Positions 26,913 to 34,078 of a DNA stretch of 36,008 nt are shown piece after piece. How positions within the stretch are numbered: the first letter of the stretch is position 1; each line of letters opens with the position of its first letter. The translations under genes and the position numbers were made by a program. Under the pieces are notes generated by a model. That model searched no databases, was not told where the DNA came from, and worked only from the letters and a program-made list of their open reading frames with translations. Origin of the DNA: Gammaproteobacteria bacterium 13_2_20CM_66_19 (lineage in GTDB: Bacteria; Pseudomonadota; Gammaproteobacteria; Steroidobacterales; Steroidobacteraceae); assembly GCA_001914695.1 (NCBI GenBank), contig MNCZ01000023.1, positions 1 through 36,008 of the forward strand, given 5' to 3'.

Positions 26913-28315
26913 CGCAGGACACCTTCCGCGTAACTGTCGGACGCGTAGTTGGCGAAGCGCGTGAACTGCCCCTGGAAGGTGAGAAGGAAGGTTCCGATCT
27001 CGCCGTTGCGGTGCTTGACGAGATCGATCTCCGCGACGCCTTTCTTCGTGGTGTTGCGGTCGTAAACCTCTTCGCGGTAGATGAGCAGGATCATGTCAGC
27101 CTCCTGCTCGATCGCGCCCGATTCCCTCAGATCCGACATCACCGGCCGCTTGTGCTCGCGCTGCTCGACCGCACGGTTCAACTGCGACAGCGCAATCACG
27201 GGTACCTGCATTTCCTTGGCGAGCGTCTTCAATCCCCGGGAAATTTCCGCAATCTCGGTGGCGCGGTTCTCCTGCGTGCCCGGCACCTGCATCAGCTGCA
27301 GGTAATCGACCACGATGAGACTCAACCCGTGCTCGCGCTTGACGCGCCTCGCCCGCGCGCGCAGCTCCGTCGGATTCAGCGCCGGAGTCTCGTCGACGAA
27401 GATCTTGGCCTCCGAGAGCTGGCTGGTGGCGCTCGTGATCCGCACCCAGTCGTCATCGGAGATCTTGCCGCTGCGCAGGTTGTTGAGCGGGACGCCGCCG
27501 ATCGAGGCGAGCATGCGGGTGATCACCTGCTCGGAGGGCATCTCCATGCTGAAGATCGCCACCGAGGCCCGCGTGCCGGGATGCACGGCGGCGTACTCGG
27601 CCATGTTGACGGCGAGCGTCGTCTTGCCCATCGACGGGCGCCCCGCGACGATGACCAGGTCTCCGGGGCGCAGGCCGCCGGTGAGCTTGTCGAAGTCGGT
27701 AAACCCGGTCGGGAGCCCCCGCAGCTTGTCGGGATTCTGGTGCCACTCATCGATCTGGTCGATGACACCGGGCAGGAGCTGGCGCACCGGAACGGCGCCC
27801 TCGCGCTTGCGGAAGCTCCCTTCGGCGATGTCGAAGACGCGCTGCTCGGCGCGGTCGACCAGGTCTCGCGCGCTCTCGCCCTTGTTGTTATACACCTCGG
27901 CGGCGATGTCGGTGCCGGCGCGGATCAGCTGCCGCAGCAGCGAGCGCTCGCGCACGATCTCCGCGTAGGCGCGCACGTTGGCAGCCGTCGGGGTGTCACG
28001 GGCGACGGAGCCGAGATAGGCGAGTCCGCCGGCGGACTCGAGCTTACCCGTGCTCTCGAGATGCTGGGAGACCGTGACGACATCGCACGGCTTGCCCGCG
28101 CCCGCGAGGGCGCCGATGGCGTCGAAGATCAGCTGGTGATCGGGCCGGTAGAAGTCCCGCTGCGTGACGACGTCGGCGACGTTCTCCCAGGCGGCGGGAT
28201 CCAGCAGCAACCCGCCGAGCACCGCCTGCTCGGCCTCGACCGAATGCGGCGGCGCCGGCGCATCCAGCAGCGCGACCGAGCTCGAATCTGCGCGCGCCTT
28301 GGGCGTACCGGCCAC
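26909..28315 (-). CDS. dnaB: Replicative DNA helicase DnaB
   Basis: 468 residues from a GTG at 28315 preceded by GGAGG ten bases upstream. N-terminal DnaB domain (about 22-125: PHSVEAEQAVLGGLLLDP) and C-terminal RecA-like ATPase with Walker A AGRPSMGKTT at 224-233, followed by VDYLQLMQVPG (Walker B), and the arginine-containing LRESGAIEQEADMILLIYR. It is a hexameric helicase that unwinds the replication fork. No intein interrupts it, worth stating because DnaB is a common intein host and sufB in this window has one. Located 26 bp after rplI. Confidence 0.97.
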   Translation of the reverse strand: MAGTPKARADSSSVALLDAPAPPHSVEAEQAVLGGLLLDPAAWENVADVVTQRDFYRPDHQLIFDAIGALAGAGKPCDVVTVSQHLESTGKLESAGGLAYLGSVARDTPTAANVRAYAEIVRERSLLRQLIRAGTDIAAEVYNNKGESARDLVDRAEQRVFDIAEGSFRKREGAVPVRQLLPGVIDQIDEWHQNPDKLRGLPTGFTDFDKLTGGLRPGDLVIVAGRPSMGKTTLAVNMAEYAAVHPGTRASVAIFSMEMPSEQVITRMLASIGGVPLNNLRSGKISDDDWVRITSATSQLSEAKIFVDETPALNPTELRARARRVKREHGLSLIVVDYLQLMQVPGTQENRATEIAEISRGLKTLAKEMQVPVIALSQLNRAVEQREHKRPVMSDLRESGAIEQEADMILLIYREEVYDRNTTKKGVAEIDLVKHRNGEIGTFLLTFQGQFTRFANYASDSYAEGVLR

Positions 28316-28341
28316 CGTGCTTTTACCTCCGGGTGCGAGCG

Positions 28342-28791
28342 CTACTCTTCCGCGATGATGCTCACGTGCAGCGGCACGTCGATGTCCGCGTGCAGATGCA
28401 GGTTTACCACATGCTCGCCCAGCATGCGCAGCGGTCCGCTCGGCAGACGCACTTCGCTGCGCTCGATGTGAAAGCCGTCGCGGGTGCAGGCCTCGGCGAT
28501 ATCGCTGGTGCCGATCGAGCCGAAGAGCTTTCCTTCGGTGCCGGCCTTGGCCTGAATGGTCAGCTTGAAATCCTTCATGGCCCCCGCCCGGTCCCCGGCC
28601 GACTGCAGATGCTCGCGCGCCAGGCGCTCGAGCTCGGCACGGCGCGTCTCGAAGCGCGCAATGTTCTCCGGGGTCGCGAGCGTCGCCTTGCCCTGCGGGA
28701 GGAGGAAATTGCGGCCGAAGCCGGAGCGCACCTTCACCCGATCGCCGATGTTGCCGAGATTGGCGACCTTCTGGAGCAGAATGACTTCCAT
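28342..28791 (-). CDS. rplI: 50S ribosomal protein L9
   Basis: 149 residues: N-terminal rRNA-binding domain MEVILLQKVANLGNIGDRVKVRSGFGRNFLLPQ (with the typical Gly and Lys pattern), a long linking helix (about 40-75) and a C-terminal domain with GKLFGSIGTSDIAEA. Full normal length. It lies 10 bp after rpsR. Confidence 0.98.
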   Translation of the reverse strand: MEVILLQKVANLGNIGDRVKVRSGFGRNFLLPQGKATLATPENIARFETRRAELERLAREHLQSAGDRAGAMKDFKLTIQAKAGTEGKLFGSIGTSDIAEACTRDGFHIERSEVRLPSGPLRMLGEHVVNLHLHADIDVPLHVSIIAEE

Positions 28792-28801
28792 CGGAGCGCC
28801 C

Positions 28802-29068
28802 TCAGTGCTGGTCGGTATAGGGCAGCAGCGCCAGGAAGCGCGCGCGCTTGATCGCCACCGCCAGCTGACGCTGATAGAAGGACTTGGTCCCGGTGATGCG
28901 GCTCGGAACGATCTTGCCGGTCTCGGTGACGTAGCCCTTGAGCGTGCCGAGATCCTTGTAGTCGATCGACTTCACGCCCTCGGCCGTGAAGCGGCAGAAC
29001 TTCTTACGACGCGAGAAGCGGCCGCCGCCGCCGCCCCCGCCCCCGCCGGGTCCTCTGGACATTGCCAT
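28802..29068 (-). CDS. rpsR: 30S ribosomal protein S18 with glycine-run N-terminus
   Basis: 88 residues. The S18 core is normal from about residue 18: [44 protein letters not shown] and [15 protein letters not shown]. The N-terminus carries a nine-glycine run, making the protein about 13 residues longer than E. coli S18. Either of two in-frame ATGs (codons 1 and 3) could be used. S18 binds S6 on the 30S platform; rpsF lies 56 bp upstream. priB is absent between them, unlike in E. coli. Confidence 0.96.
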   Translation of the reverse strand: MAMSRGPGGGGGGGGGRFSRRKKFCRFTAEGVKSIDYKDLGTLKGYVTETGKIVPSRITGTKSFYQRQLAVAIKRARFLALLPYTDQH

Positions 29069-29124
29069 GACTTGATTTCCTCGAATGGGTTGGCTGCTGA
29101 CGGGCCGTGTGGCGTCGGAGGCGC

Positions 29125-29541
29125 TCAGGCGCCCTCAGCGGCGGAGTTGTCCTCGTCCTCGGAAGCGGGGCCCGCCTCGTCGCGGGCGCGGTCGCGGCGC
29201 CGCCCTCCCTCACCCTCTTCCTCGGCGGCCTTGGCCATGGGCGAGGGATCGGTCACCGCGGCATCCATGTTGACCACCAGGTGACGCAGCACCGCGTCGC
29301 TGAAGCGGAAGGCCCCGGTGAGCTCATCGAGCGCCTTCTGGTCGGTCTCGATGTTCATCAGCACGTAGTGCGCCTTGTGCACCTTGGCGAGCGGATAGGC
29401 GAGCTGGCGCCGACCCCAGTCCTCCAGACGGTGCACGCGGCCGCCGCCGGCGGCAATCATGCCCTTATAGCGCTCGATCATCGCGGGCACCTGCTCGCTC
29501 TGATCAGGATGCACCAGGAATACGATCTCGTAATGCCTCAT
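29125..29541 (-). CDS. rpsF: 30S ribosomal protein S6 with acidic tail
   Basis: 138 residues from the ATG at 29541, with AGGAG seven bases upstream. Core [25 protein letters not shown] and [22 protein letters not shown] are standard S6. The last 35 residues form a charged, Glu-rich tail, longer than usual; in E. coli the S6 C-terminus is extended with glutamates by RimK. It is the first gene of rpsF-rpsR-rplI-dnaB-alr, with a good promoter 122 bp upstream and a leader hairpin at 29565-29596. Confidence 0.97.
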   Translation of the reverse strand: MRHYEIVFLVHPDQSEQVPAMIERYKGMIAAGGGRVHRLEDWGRRQLAYPLAKVHKAHYVLMNIETDQKALDELTGAFRFSDAVLRHLVVNMDAAVTDPSPMAKAAEEEGEGGRRRDRARDEAGPASEDEDNSAAEGA

Positions 29542-29564
29542 TCGTGTGCTCCTTGTGGATTTGA

Positions 29565-29596
29565 GCCGCCCGGATTCAAGGCTCTCCCGGTGCGGC
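29565..29596 (-). ncRNA. Candidate S6:S18 leader hairpin in the rpsF 5' UTR
   Basis: On the minus strand GCCGC-A-CCGG pairs with CCGG-GCGGC, nine pairs interrupted by one bulged A, around a 13-base loop. It is 24 bp upstream of the rpsF start and just before the ribosome site. Many bacteria carry a leader element bound by the S6:S18 complex for feedback. This hairpin is in the right place, but I cannot confirm the conserved bulge of that family. Confidence 0.3.
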
Positions 29597-29662
29597 AAGG
29601 AGATACGCGCCGAGCGCGATGTGCCCGTCGCGGCGCGACCCTTCGGATAAAAAGGGGCGCGA

Positions 29663-29691
29663 AGCATACTCAAACCGCCCCGCTACTGCAA
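29663..29691 (-). promoter_or_regulatory. Sigma70 promoter for rpsF-rpsR-rplI-dnaB-alr
   Basis: TTGCAG (29691-29686) and TATGCT (29668-29663), read on the minus strand, are separated by exactly 17 bp. It lies after the rlmB stop in the 178-bp rlmB-rpsF gap, giving a leader of about 115 bases. The ribosomal operon therefore need not depend on the rnr-rlmB transcript. Confidence 0.7.
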
Positions 29692-29719
29692 TGCTGGGCG
29701 CAACGGCTGTGCTTGCGGA

Positions 29720-30478
29720 TCAAAGAGTTGAGCGCGATTGCGCCTGCCTCTGCCGCACGGCCTCATAGAGCAGCATGCCGGCGGCCACCGAGACGTTCAG
29801 GCTCTCGACGGCCCCAAGCTGGGGCAGGCCGACGAGAAAGTCGCAGTTCTGCCGGGTCAAGTGCCGCAGTCCCGAGCCTTCGGCCCCGAGCGCGAGCACC
29901 ACGGGTCCGGCGAGATCCACCTCGTCGGCGCGCTTCGCGGCCGCGACGTCCGCACCGACCACCCAGAGGCCTGCCTCTTTGAGAAGCTTGAGCGTGCGCG
30001 CCAGGTTGGTCACCGATACCACGGGGGTCGTCTCCGCGGCGCCGACCGCCACCTTGCGCGCGCTCGGCGTCAGCTGCGCGGCGCGGTCGCGCGGCACGAT
30101 GACCGCGAGTGCACCGCAGGCGTCGGCGCTGCGCAGACAGGCGCCGAGATTGTGCGGGTCCTGCACGCCATCGAGCGCGAGCAGCAGCGGCGCCTTCGCG
30201 CTTTGCAGGGCCGCGAGCAGCTCGTCCTCGCTCCAGGGCGGAAGCGGGGTGACATCGGCGGCAACGCCCTGATGGGCCACATCGCCCAGAAGCTGTCTCA
30301 GAGTCTGCGCATCGATACGCTCGACCGGCCGATGATGGCGCCGCGCCAGCTCGTCGATCGCCTGCACGCGCGGGTCCCCGCGTCGCTCGGCAATGCGCAC
30401 CGTGTGCACGCGCTCCGGATGCCGCTCCAGCATCACGCGCACGGCATGCAGCCCGAAGATCGTCTCGGCTCCCTTCAT
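29720..30478 (-). CDS. rlmB: 23S rRNA (guanosine-2'-O)-methyltransferase RlmB
   Basis: 252 residues of the SpoU/TrmH family. An N-terminal substrate-binding domain (IFGLHAVRVMLERHPERV) and the SPOUT domain with motif 1 VQDPHNLGACLRSADACG, motif 2 LALGAEGSGLRHLT and motif 3 VESLNVSVAAGMLLYE. It methylates the ribose of G2251 of 23S rRNA (E. coli numbering). It follows rnr by 31 bp; the rnr-rlmB pair is conserved in gammaproteobacteria. Confidence 0.96.
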   Translation of the reverse strand: MKGAETIFGLHAVRVMLERHPERVHTVRIAERRGDPRVQAIDELARRHHRPVERIDAQTLRQLLGDVAHQGVAADVTPLPPWSEDELLAALQSAKAPLLLALDGVQDPHNLGACLRSADACGALAVIVPRDRAAQLTPSARKVAVGAAETTPVVSVTNLARTLKLLKEAGLWVVGADVAAAKRADEVDLAGPVVLALGAEGSGLRHLTRQNCDFLVGLPQLGAVESLNVSVAAGMLLYEAVRQRQAQSRSTL

Positions 30479-30509
30479 CGCCCGTCCCGGCGCGCGCCTC
30501 GGCGCCCGC

Positions 30510-32609
30510 CTACTCCCCCTCGGCGAGCGCCAGATCGACGAGGCCCTCGATGGGGTTCACCGCGGTCACCATCACCCGGATATGGGCGCCGGTGCGCAGG
30601 CGCCGTCCCGTGCGCTGGCCGCGCCAGGCGTGACCGTCGTCCTCCATCACGTACCGGTCGTCCCGCAGATTGTCGATATGAAGCAGCCCGTCGACCGCTA
30701 CATCGAGGATCTGCACGAAGCAGCCGAACTCCACCACGGTGGTGATCAGGCCCTGGAACGTCTGTCCGACCCGCTCCTTTAAATAGGTGCACTTGAGGAA
30801 TCCGGAGACGTAGCGGTCCGCCTCGTCGGCGCGCTTCTCGAGCCGCGAGGTGCTCTCGCCGAGGCGGCCGAGCTCCGAGGTCTCGTAGCGCCTGCCCGAG
30901 CCGCCCGGCGCCGCGATCATCGCCTTGAGCGTGCGGTGCACGACCAGGTCCGGGTAGCGGCGGATCGGTGAGGTGAAATGCGCATAGTGCGCGAGCGCGA
31001 GACCGAAGTGTCCGATGTTCGTCGGCTGATAGATCGCCTGGGGCATTGCGCGCACGACCAGCGATTCAACGAAGGCGCGCTCCGGGGCGTTGCCCACGCG
31101 ACGCGCGATCGCCTGCAGATCACGTGTGCTCACACTCTTTGGAATCCGCGCATCGATGCCGAGCGCCCTCAAGGTCGCCACGAGCCTCTCGAGCTTCTCG
31201 TCCTCGGGTTGCCCGTGGACGCGATAGAGCGTCGGCACCTGAGCCCGCTCGAGCGCTTCGGCCACCGCGACGTTCGCGAGGATCATGCACTCCTCGATGA
31301 GGCGGTGCGCGTCGTTGCGCGTGCGCAGCTCGATGCCCCGCACCCGCTCGCCCGCGTCGATGACGAACTCCGCTTCTGCCGCATCGAAATCGAGCGCCCC
31401 CCGGCGGTTGCGCGCCTGATAGAGTGCGCGATAGACATCGACGAGCACCATGAGGGGCTCGAGCAGCGGACCGAGCTGCGTGCGAGCCGCCGGCCGGCCG
31501 GCGAAGAGTGCGTCGTTGGCGAGCGTGTAGGTGAGGCGCGCAGCCGAGCGCATCACGGCGGGATAGAAGCGCGCGCTCTTTAAGGCGCCGGCGCTGCTCA
31601 CCACCATGTCGGCCGCAAAGCACAGTCGATCGACGCGCGGCGCCAGCGAGCACAGATGATCCGAGAGGGCCGTCGGCAGCATCGGCAGCACGCGCGTCGG
31701 AAAGTAGACCGATGTGCCGCGCGTCTGCGCTTCGGTATCGAGCGCCGTTCCCGGCCTCACGTAGTGGCTCACGTCCGCAATCGCGACGATGAGGCGGAAG
31801 CCGCCGGGGCACCGCTCGGCGTACACCGCATCGTCGAAATCCCGCGCGTCCTCCCCGTCGATGGTCACCAGCGGGAGCTCGCGCAGGTCCGCCCGCGCGC
31901 TCGCCTCGCGGCTATCCACCTGCTCGCCGTACGCCTGCGCCTCGCGCAACGCCGCCGCAGGAAACTCGTGCGGCAGATCAGAGCGCGCGATCGCGGACTC
32001 GGTGGCGAGCTCGACCGGTCGATCGGGATCCAGGCACTTGCCGATCACCGCCTGCGCGGGCGTCGCGGAGCCGGCGTGACGCGTGATCCGCGCAATGACC
32101 CAGTCGCCGTGGCGTGCGCCGTGCAGATCCTGCGGCGCCACCGCGCAGCGCAGCTGCAGCCGGCGGTCGGCCGCGTTCACCCAGGCGCTGCGGCCCTGGA
32201 CCTCCACCGTGCCGAGGAACGCGGTCACGCCGCGCTCCAGCACCTGCTCCACGGCACCCGACCAGCGATCGCTTGCATCGCGTGACACCTTGACGCGCAG
32301 GCGGTCACCGTGCATCACGCCGCGCATCTCGGGCGGCGGCAGGAACACACTCTCCTTCAATCCCTCGACGCGCACGAAGCCGTAGCCGGCGCGATTCGCG
32401 CTGACCGTGCCCTCGACGATCGAGCCGTGCCTCACGGCCGAGGCCGGCGAGCCGGATCCCGCATCGCGCGCTTCGGTGCGCCGACTCTGGCCGCGCGGAG
32501 CGCCGTGTCCCGAGCGTGTAGCCTCGTGAGACTCCGTCCTCCGCCCGCGGGTCTTGTGTACGCCGGTACCGCCGTCGCGCCGTCCCAACTTTCCGCGGCG
32601 CGCCTTCAA
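30510..32609 (-). CDS. rnr: Ribonuclease R, lacking the N-terminal winged helix
   Basis: 699 residues if it begins at the TTG at 32609; E. coli RNase R has 813. Order: a basic, disordered first 58 residues; cold-shock domains from about 61 (HGSIVEGTVSANRAGYGFV); the RNB catalytic domain with Asp251, Asp257, Asp259 and Asp260 in DGEDARDFDDAVY; TSPIRRYPDLVVHR; and a C-terminal S1 domain (GQTFQGLITTVVEFGCFVQI). The usual N-terminal helix-turn-helix domain is missing and there is no Lys-rich tail after S1. It degrades structured RNA 3' to 5'. The start is uncertain: no good ribosome site, and TTG at codon 8 is an alternative. Divergent from tRNA-Leu. Confidence 0.92.
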   Translation of the reverse strand: MKARRGKLGRRDGGTGVHKTRGRRTESHEATRSGHGAPRGQSRRTEARDAGSGSPASAVRHGSIVEGTVSANRAGYGFVRVEGLKESVFLPPPEMRGVMHGDRLRVKVSRDASDRWSGAVEQVLERGVTAFLGTVEVQGRSAWVNAADRRLQLRCAVAPQDLHGARHGDWVIARITRHAGSATPAQAVIGKCLDPDRPVELATESAIARSDLPHEFPAAALREAQAYGEQVDSREASARADLRELPLVTIDGEDARDFDDAVYAERCPGGFRLIVAIADVSHYVRPGTALDTEAQTRGTSVYFPTRVLPMLPTALSDHLCSLAPRVDRLCFAADMVVSSAGALKSARFYPAVMRSAARLTYTLANDALFAGRPAARTQLGPLLEPLMVLVDVYRALYQARNRRGALDFDAAEAEFVIDAGERVRGIELRTRNDAHRLIEECMILANVAVAEALERAQVPTLYRVHGQPEDEKLERLVATLRALGIDARIPKSVSTRDLQAIARRVGNAPERAFVESLVVRAMPQAIYQPTNIGHFGLALAHYAHFTSPIRRYPDLVVHRTLKAMIAAPGGSGRRYETSELGRLGESTSRLEKRADEADRYVSGFLKCTYLKERVGQTFQGLITTVVEFGCFVQILDVAVDGLLHIDNLRDDRYVMEDDGHAWRGQRTGRRLRTGAHIRVMVTAVNPIEGLVDLALAEGE

Positions 32610-32639
32610 TTGACAGCCCCCGAACCCAGTGCGTACATT
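32610..32639 (+). promoter_or_regulatory. Promoter of tRNA-Leu
   Basis: A perfect TTGACA at 32610-32615 and TACATT at 32634-32639 with 18-bp spacing. The start would fall near 32646, about 12 bases before the tRNA 5' end, as expected for a short processed leader. Confidence 0.65.
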
Positions 32640-32657
32640 TCGCGGCCTTCCTCGCCC

Positions 32658-32739
<82 letters not shown>

Positions 32740-32758
32740 TTCCAATCAATAAATTACG

Positions 32759-32780
32759 ATACATTATTAATGTATTTTCT
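32759..32780 (+). terminator. AT-rich hairpin and T-run after tRNA-Leu
   Basis: A perfect 7-bp A/T stem (ATACATT and AATGTAT) with a 3-base loop, then TTTCT. It is 20 bp after the tRNA. Stability would be low, so this is a tentative terminator. Confidence 0.4.
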
Positions 32781-33060
32781 CTAATAGCAATCCATCGCTT
32801 GCGCGCTGAATTCGTGCGAAGTGAGCGGATTAAACTCCGCGATTCTACGCACTCTGGCCGAGTGCAGCGTGCTAGTTCGCCTGAGGGTTGCGATCGCTCG
32901 CCTCCGTTCGTGCCGCCTGAGCGCAGTCAAAGAGGACTCTGCTTTCGACTACGCAGCGCACTCGATGCTGCGGGGCCAACCCTGAGTAGCGGCGGCTCGC
33001 TCACCGCCATGCTGAAACCTCGCCGAAAAGCTCCAACCTGACATTCCGACTCTGGCTGCC

Positions 33061-33094
33061 AGCGAAGCCACTTTCCAGGCGGCCTTCGCTTTTT
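33061..33094 (+). terminator. Rho-independent terminator-like hairpin
   Basis: AGCGAAG-CC and GG-c-CTTCGCT form a nine-pair stem with one bulged C, followed directly by a run of T (TTTT after the stem). It reads on the plus strand, yet no plus-strand gene other than the distant tRNA-Leu lies upstream. It may be a leftover of a lost gene. Confidence 0.5.
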
Positions 33095-33127
33095 GCTGAA
33101 TCGCGGATTCCGGTTAGAGCGTGGGCA

Positions 33128-33790
33128 TCAAGCCTTGCTCAGTCCGTCCTGGGAACGGGCCGTTCTTGCTCGGTGCGCGGCAGCTTTTGCCCGGTTTCCG
33201 CAAACCGCCATCCTGCACCACCGGCGTGCATGGGTTTTCGTGCGATCGTAGAACACCAGTATGCAGCCGTCTCCCTCACAACGCCGCACGAGCCGAAAGT
33301 CGGTATTGCAAATGAGATCGCTGATGGTTTCCGCAATGGGCTGCAATAGTCGATCCGGGGTTGTCCACCTTCGAATCTGAATCGATTGCAGTGGGCGCGA
33401 GCGCCCCGCTCCGCCCGCTTTGGTCAAGGCTGGCGCAATCTGTCGGTAGGTGTCGTCGCGAGCCAAGAGCCGATTCAGCGAACCGAGTTCAACGAAAGCA
33501 TCCCGGTCGATTTCCCTTCCGGCATGTCTGTCGACAAACTCACCCAACCACTTGCGCAGCTCCCGTGCTTGCTCGGCAACCCGATCCAAGTTCCCCCCGG
33601 CCTCTCCACGGCGACGAAGCCGCCGCGCGACTGAGGCATCGATTGCGCCGGCCTCAGTCAACCAGGCGAGCAGCCCTGCCCCGTCGTTCAGCCAATCCTC
33701 GGGTTCCCCGCTTGACCCAACCTGGCTGTTCAGGAAGTCGAGTGCAAGGTGGTCGCCGACTAGGTAAGGCTTGGGGTGTCGTTCCGCCAT
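33128..33790 (-). CDS. CGNR zinc-finger (ABATE domain) regulator
   Basis: 220 residues from the ATG at 33790 (MAERHPKPYLVGDHLALDFLNS). An N-terminal ABATE-type stress-response domain (about 10-140: HLALDFLNSQV, LLAWLTEAG) is followed by a C-terminal CGNR zinc finger: Cys-Glu-Gly-Asp-Gly-Cys with ILVFYDRTKTHARRWCRMAVCGNR-KAAAHRAR. The four cysteines and the CGNR motif are intact. Members are presumed DNA-binding regulators. A sigma70 promoter at 33828-33856 carries repeated ATAACCTGTAAA and TCTTGA-N7-TCAAGA motifs, so autoregulation is likely. It is divergent from the hydrolase and oxidoreductase genes, which it may control. Function is inferred from family and layout. Confidence 0.85.
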   Translation of the reverse strand: MAERHPKPYLVGDHLALDFLNSQVGSSGEPEDWLNDGAGLLAWLTEAGAIDASVARRLRRRGEAGGNLDRVAEQARELRKWLGEFVDRHAGREIDRDAFVELGSLNRLLARDDTYRQIAPALTKAGGAGRSRPLQSIQIRRWTTPDRLLQPIAETISDLICNTDFRLVRRCEGDGCILVFYDRTKTHARRWCRMAVCGNRAKAAAHRARTARSQDGLSKA

Positions 33791-33827
33791 GTCGTGCTCT
33801 ACCGCTGTCGATGCGCCGTTCAACTTC

Positions 33828-33856
33828 CATATAACCTGTAAAACATCTCTTGACAA
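33828..33856 (-). promoter_or_regulatory. Promoter of the CGNR regulator gene
   Basis: On the minus strand TTGTCA (33856-33851) and TATATG (33833-33828) with 17-bp spacing, 37 bp before the start codon. Operator-like repeats overlap both elements. Confidence 0.6.
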
Positions 33857-33895
33857 GTTATCAAGATAACCTGTAAACAGGCTACACACAGGTTA
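33831..33895. promoter_or_regulatory. Operator cluster in the divergent region
   Basis: Direct repeats ATAACCTGTAAA at 33831-33842 and 33866-33877; an inverted copy ACAGGTTA at 33888-33895; a palindrome CCTGT-AA-ACAGG at 33870-33881; and the inverted repeat TCTTGA-N7-TCAAGA at 33848-33866. One direct repeat covers the -10 of the CGNR promoter and the TCTTGA repeat covers its -35. On the plus strand TTGACA (33850-33855) and TGTAAA (33872-33877), 16 bp apart, could form an overlapping promoter for the hydrolase. This is a dense, AT-rich control region. Confidence 0.55.
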
Positions 33896-34078
33896 CTGGT
33901 AAGGATACACCTTTGAGCGCGGCATTGCCCGCTGGACATCCAGCGCTTCGGCGGCGAGAGGCTGAAATCGAAGCTCGTGTCGGTGTGCTCGAATTACACG
34001 CCGCTCCTCAGCCGGCCCCCGCCGCAACGGGCATCGTAAACGCCACGACAGGCCGCTCACCGTACTGCAAGCACGACT

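Larger units (their letters stand above)
32741..33127. other. 387-bp gap after tRNA-Leu with no credible gene
   Basis: The first 60 bp are strongly AT-rich, unlike anything earlier in the window, and contain ATACATT-ATT-AATGTAT followed by TTTCT (32759-32780), a weak terminator candidate for the tRNA. The middle (32800-33050) is GC-rich with only short open frames without ribosome sites or recognisable protein content. A hairpin with T-tract is at 33061-33094. tRNA 3' ends are common integration sites, but no repeat of the tRNA end was found by eye and no integrase gene is present. Confidence 0.6.

Noticed and set aside
26909..28315. Possible intein in dnaB
   Set aside because: DnaB is a frequent intein host, but the ATPase motifs are continuous and the length is normal.
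32799..33041. An 80-codon open frame in the gap after tRNA-Leu
   Set aside because: No ribosome site, no family resemblance and an Arg/Ser/Pro-rich composition typical of out-of-frame GC-rich DNA.
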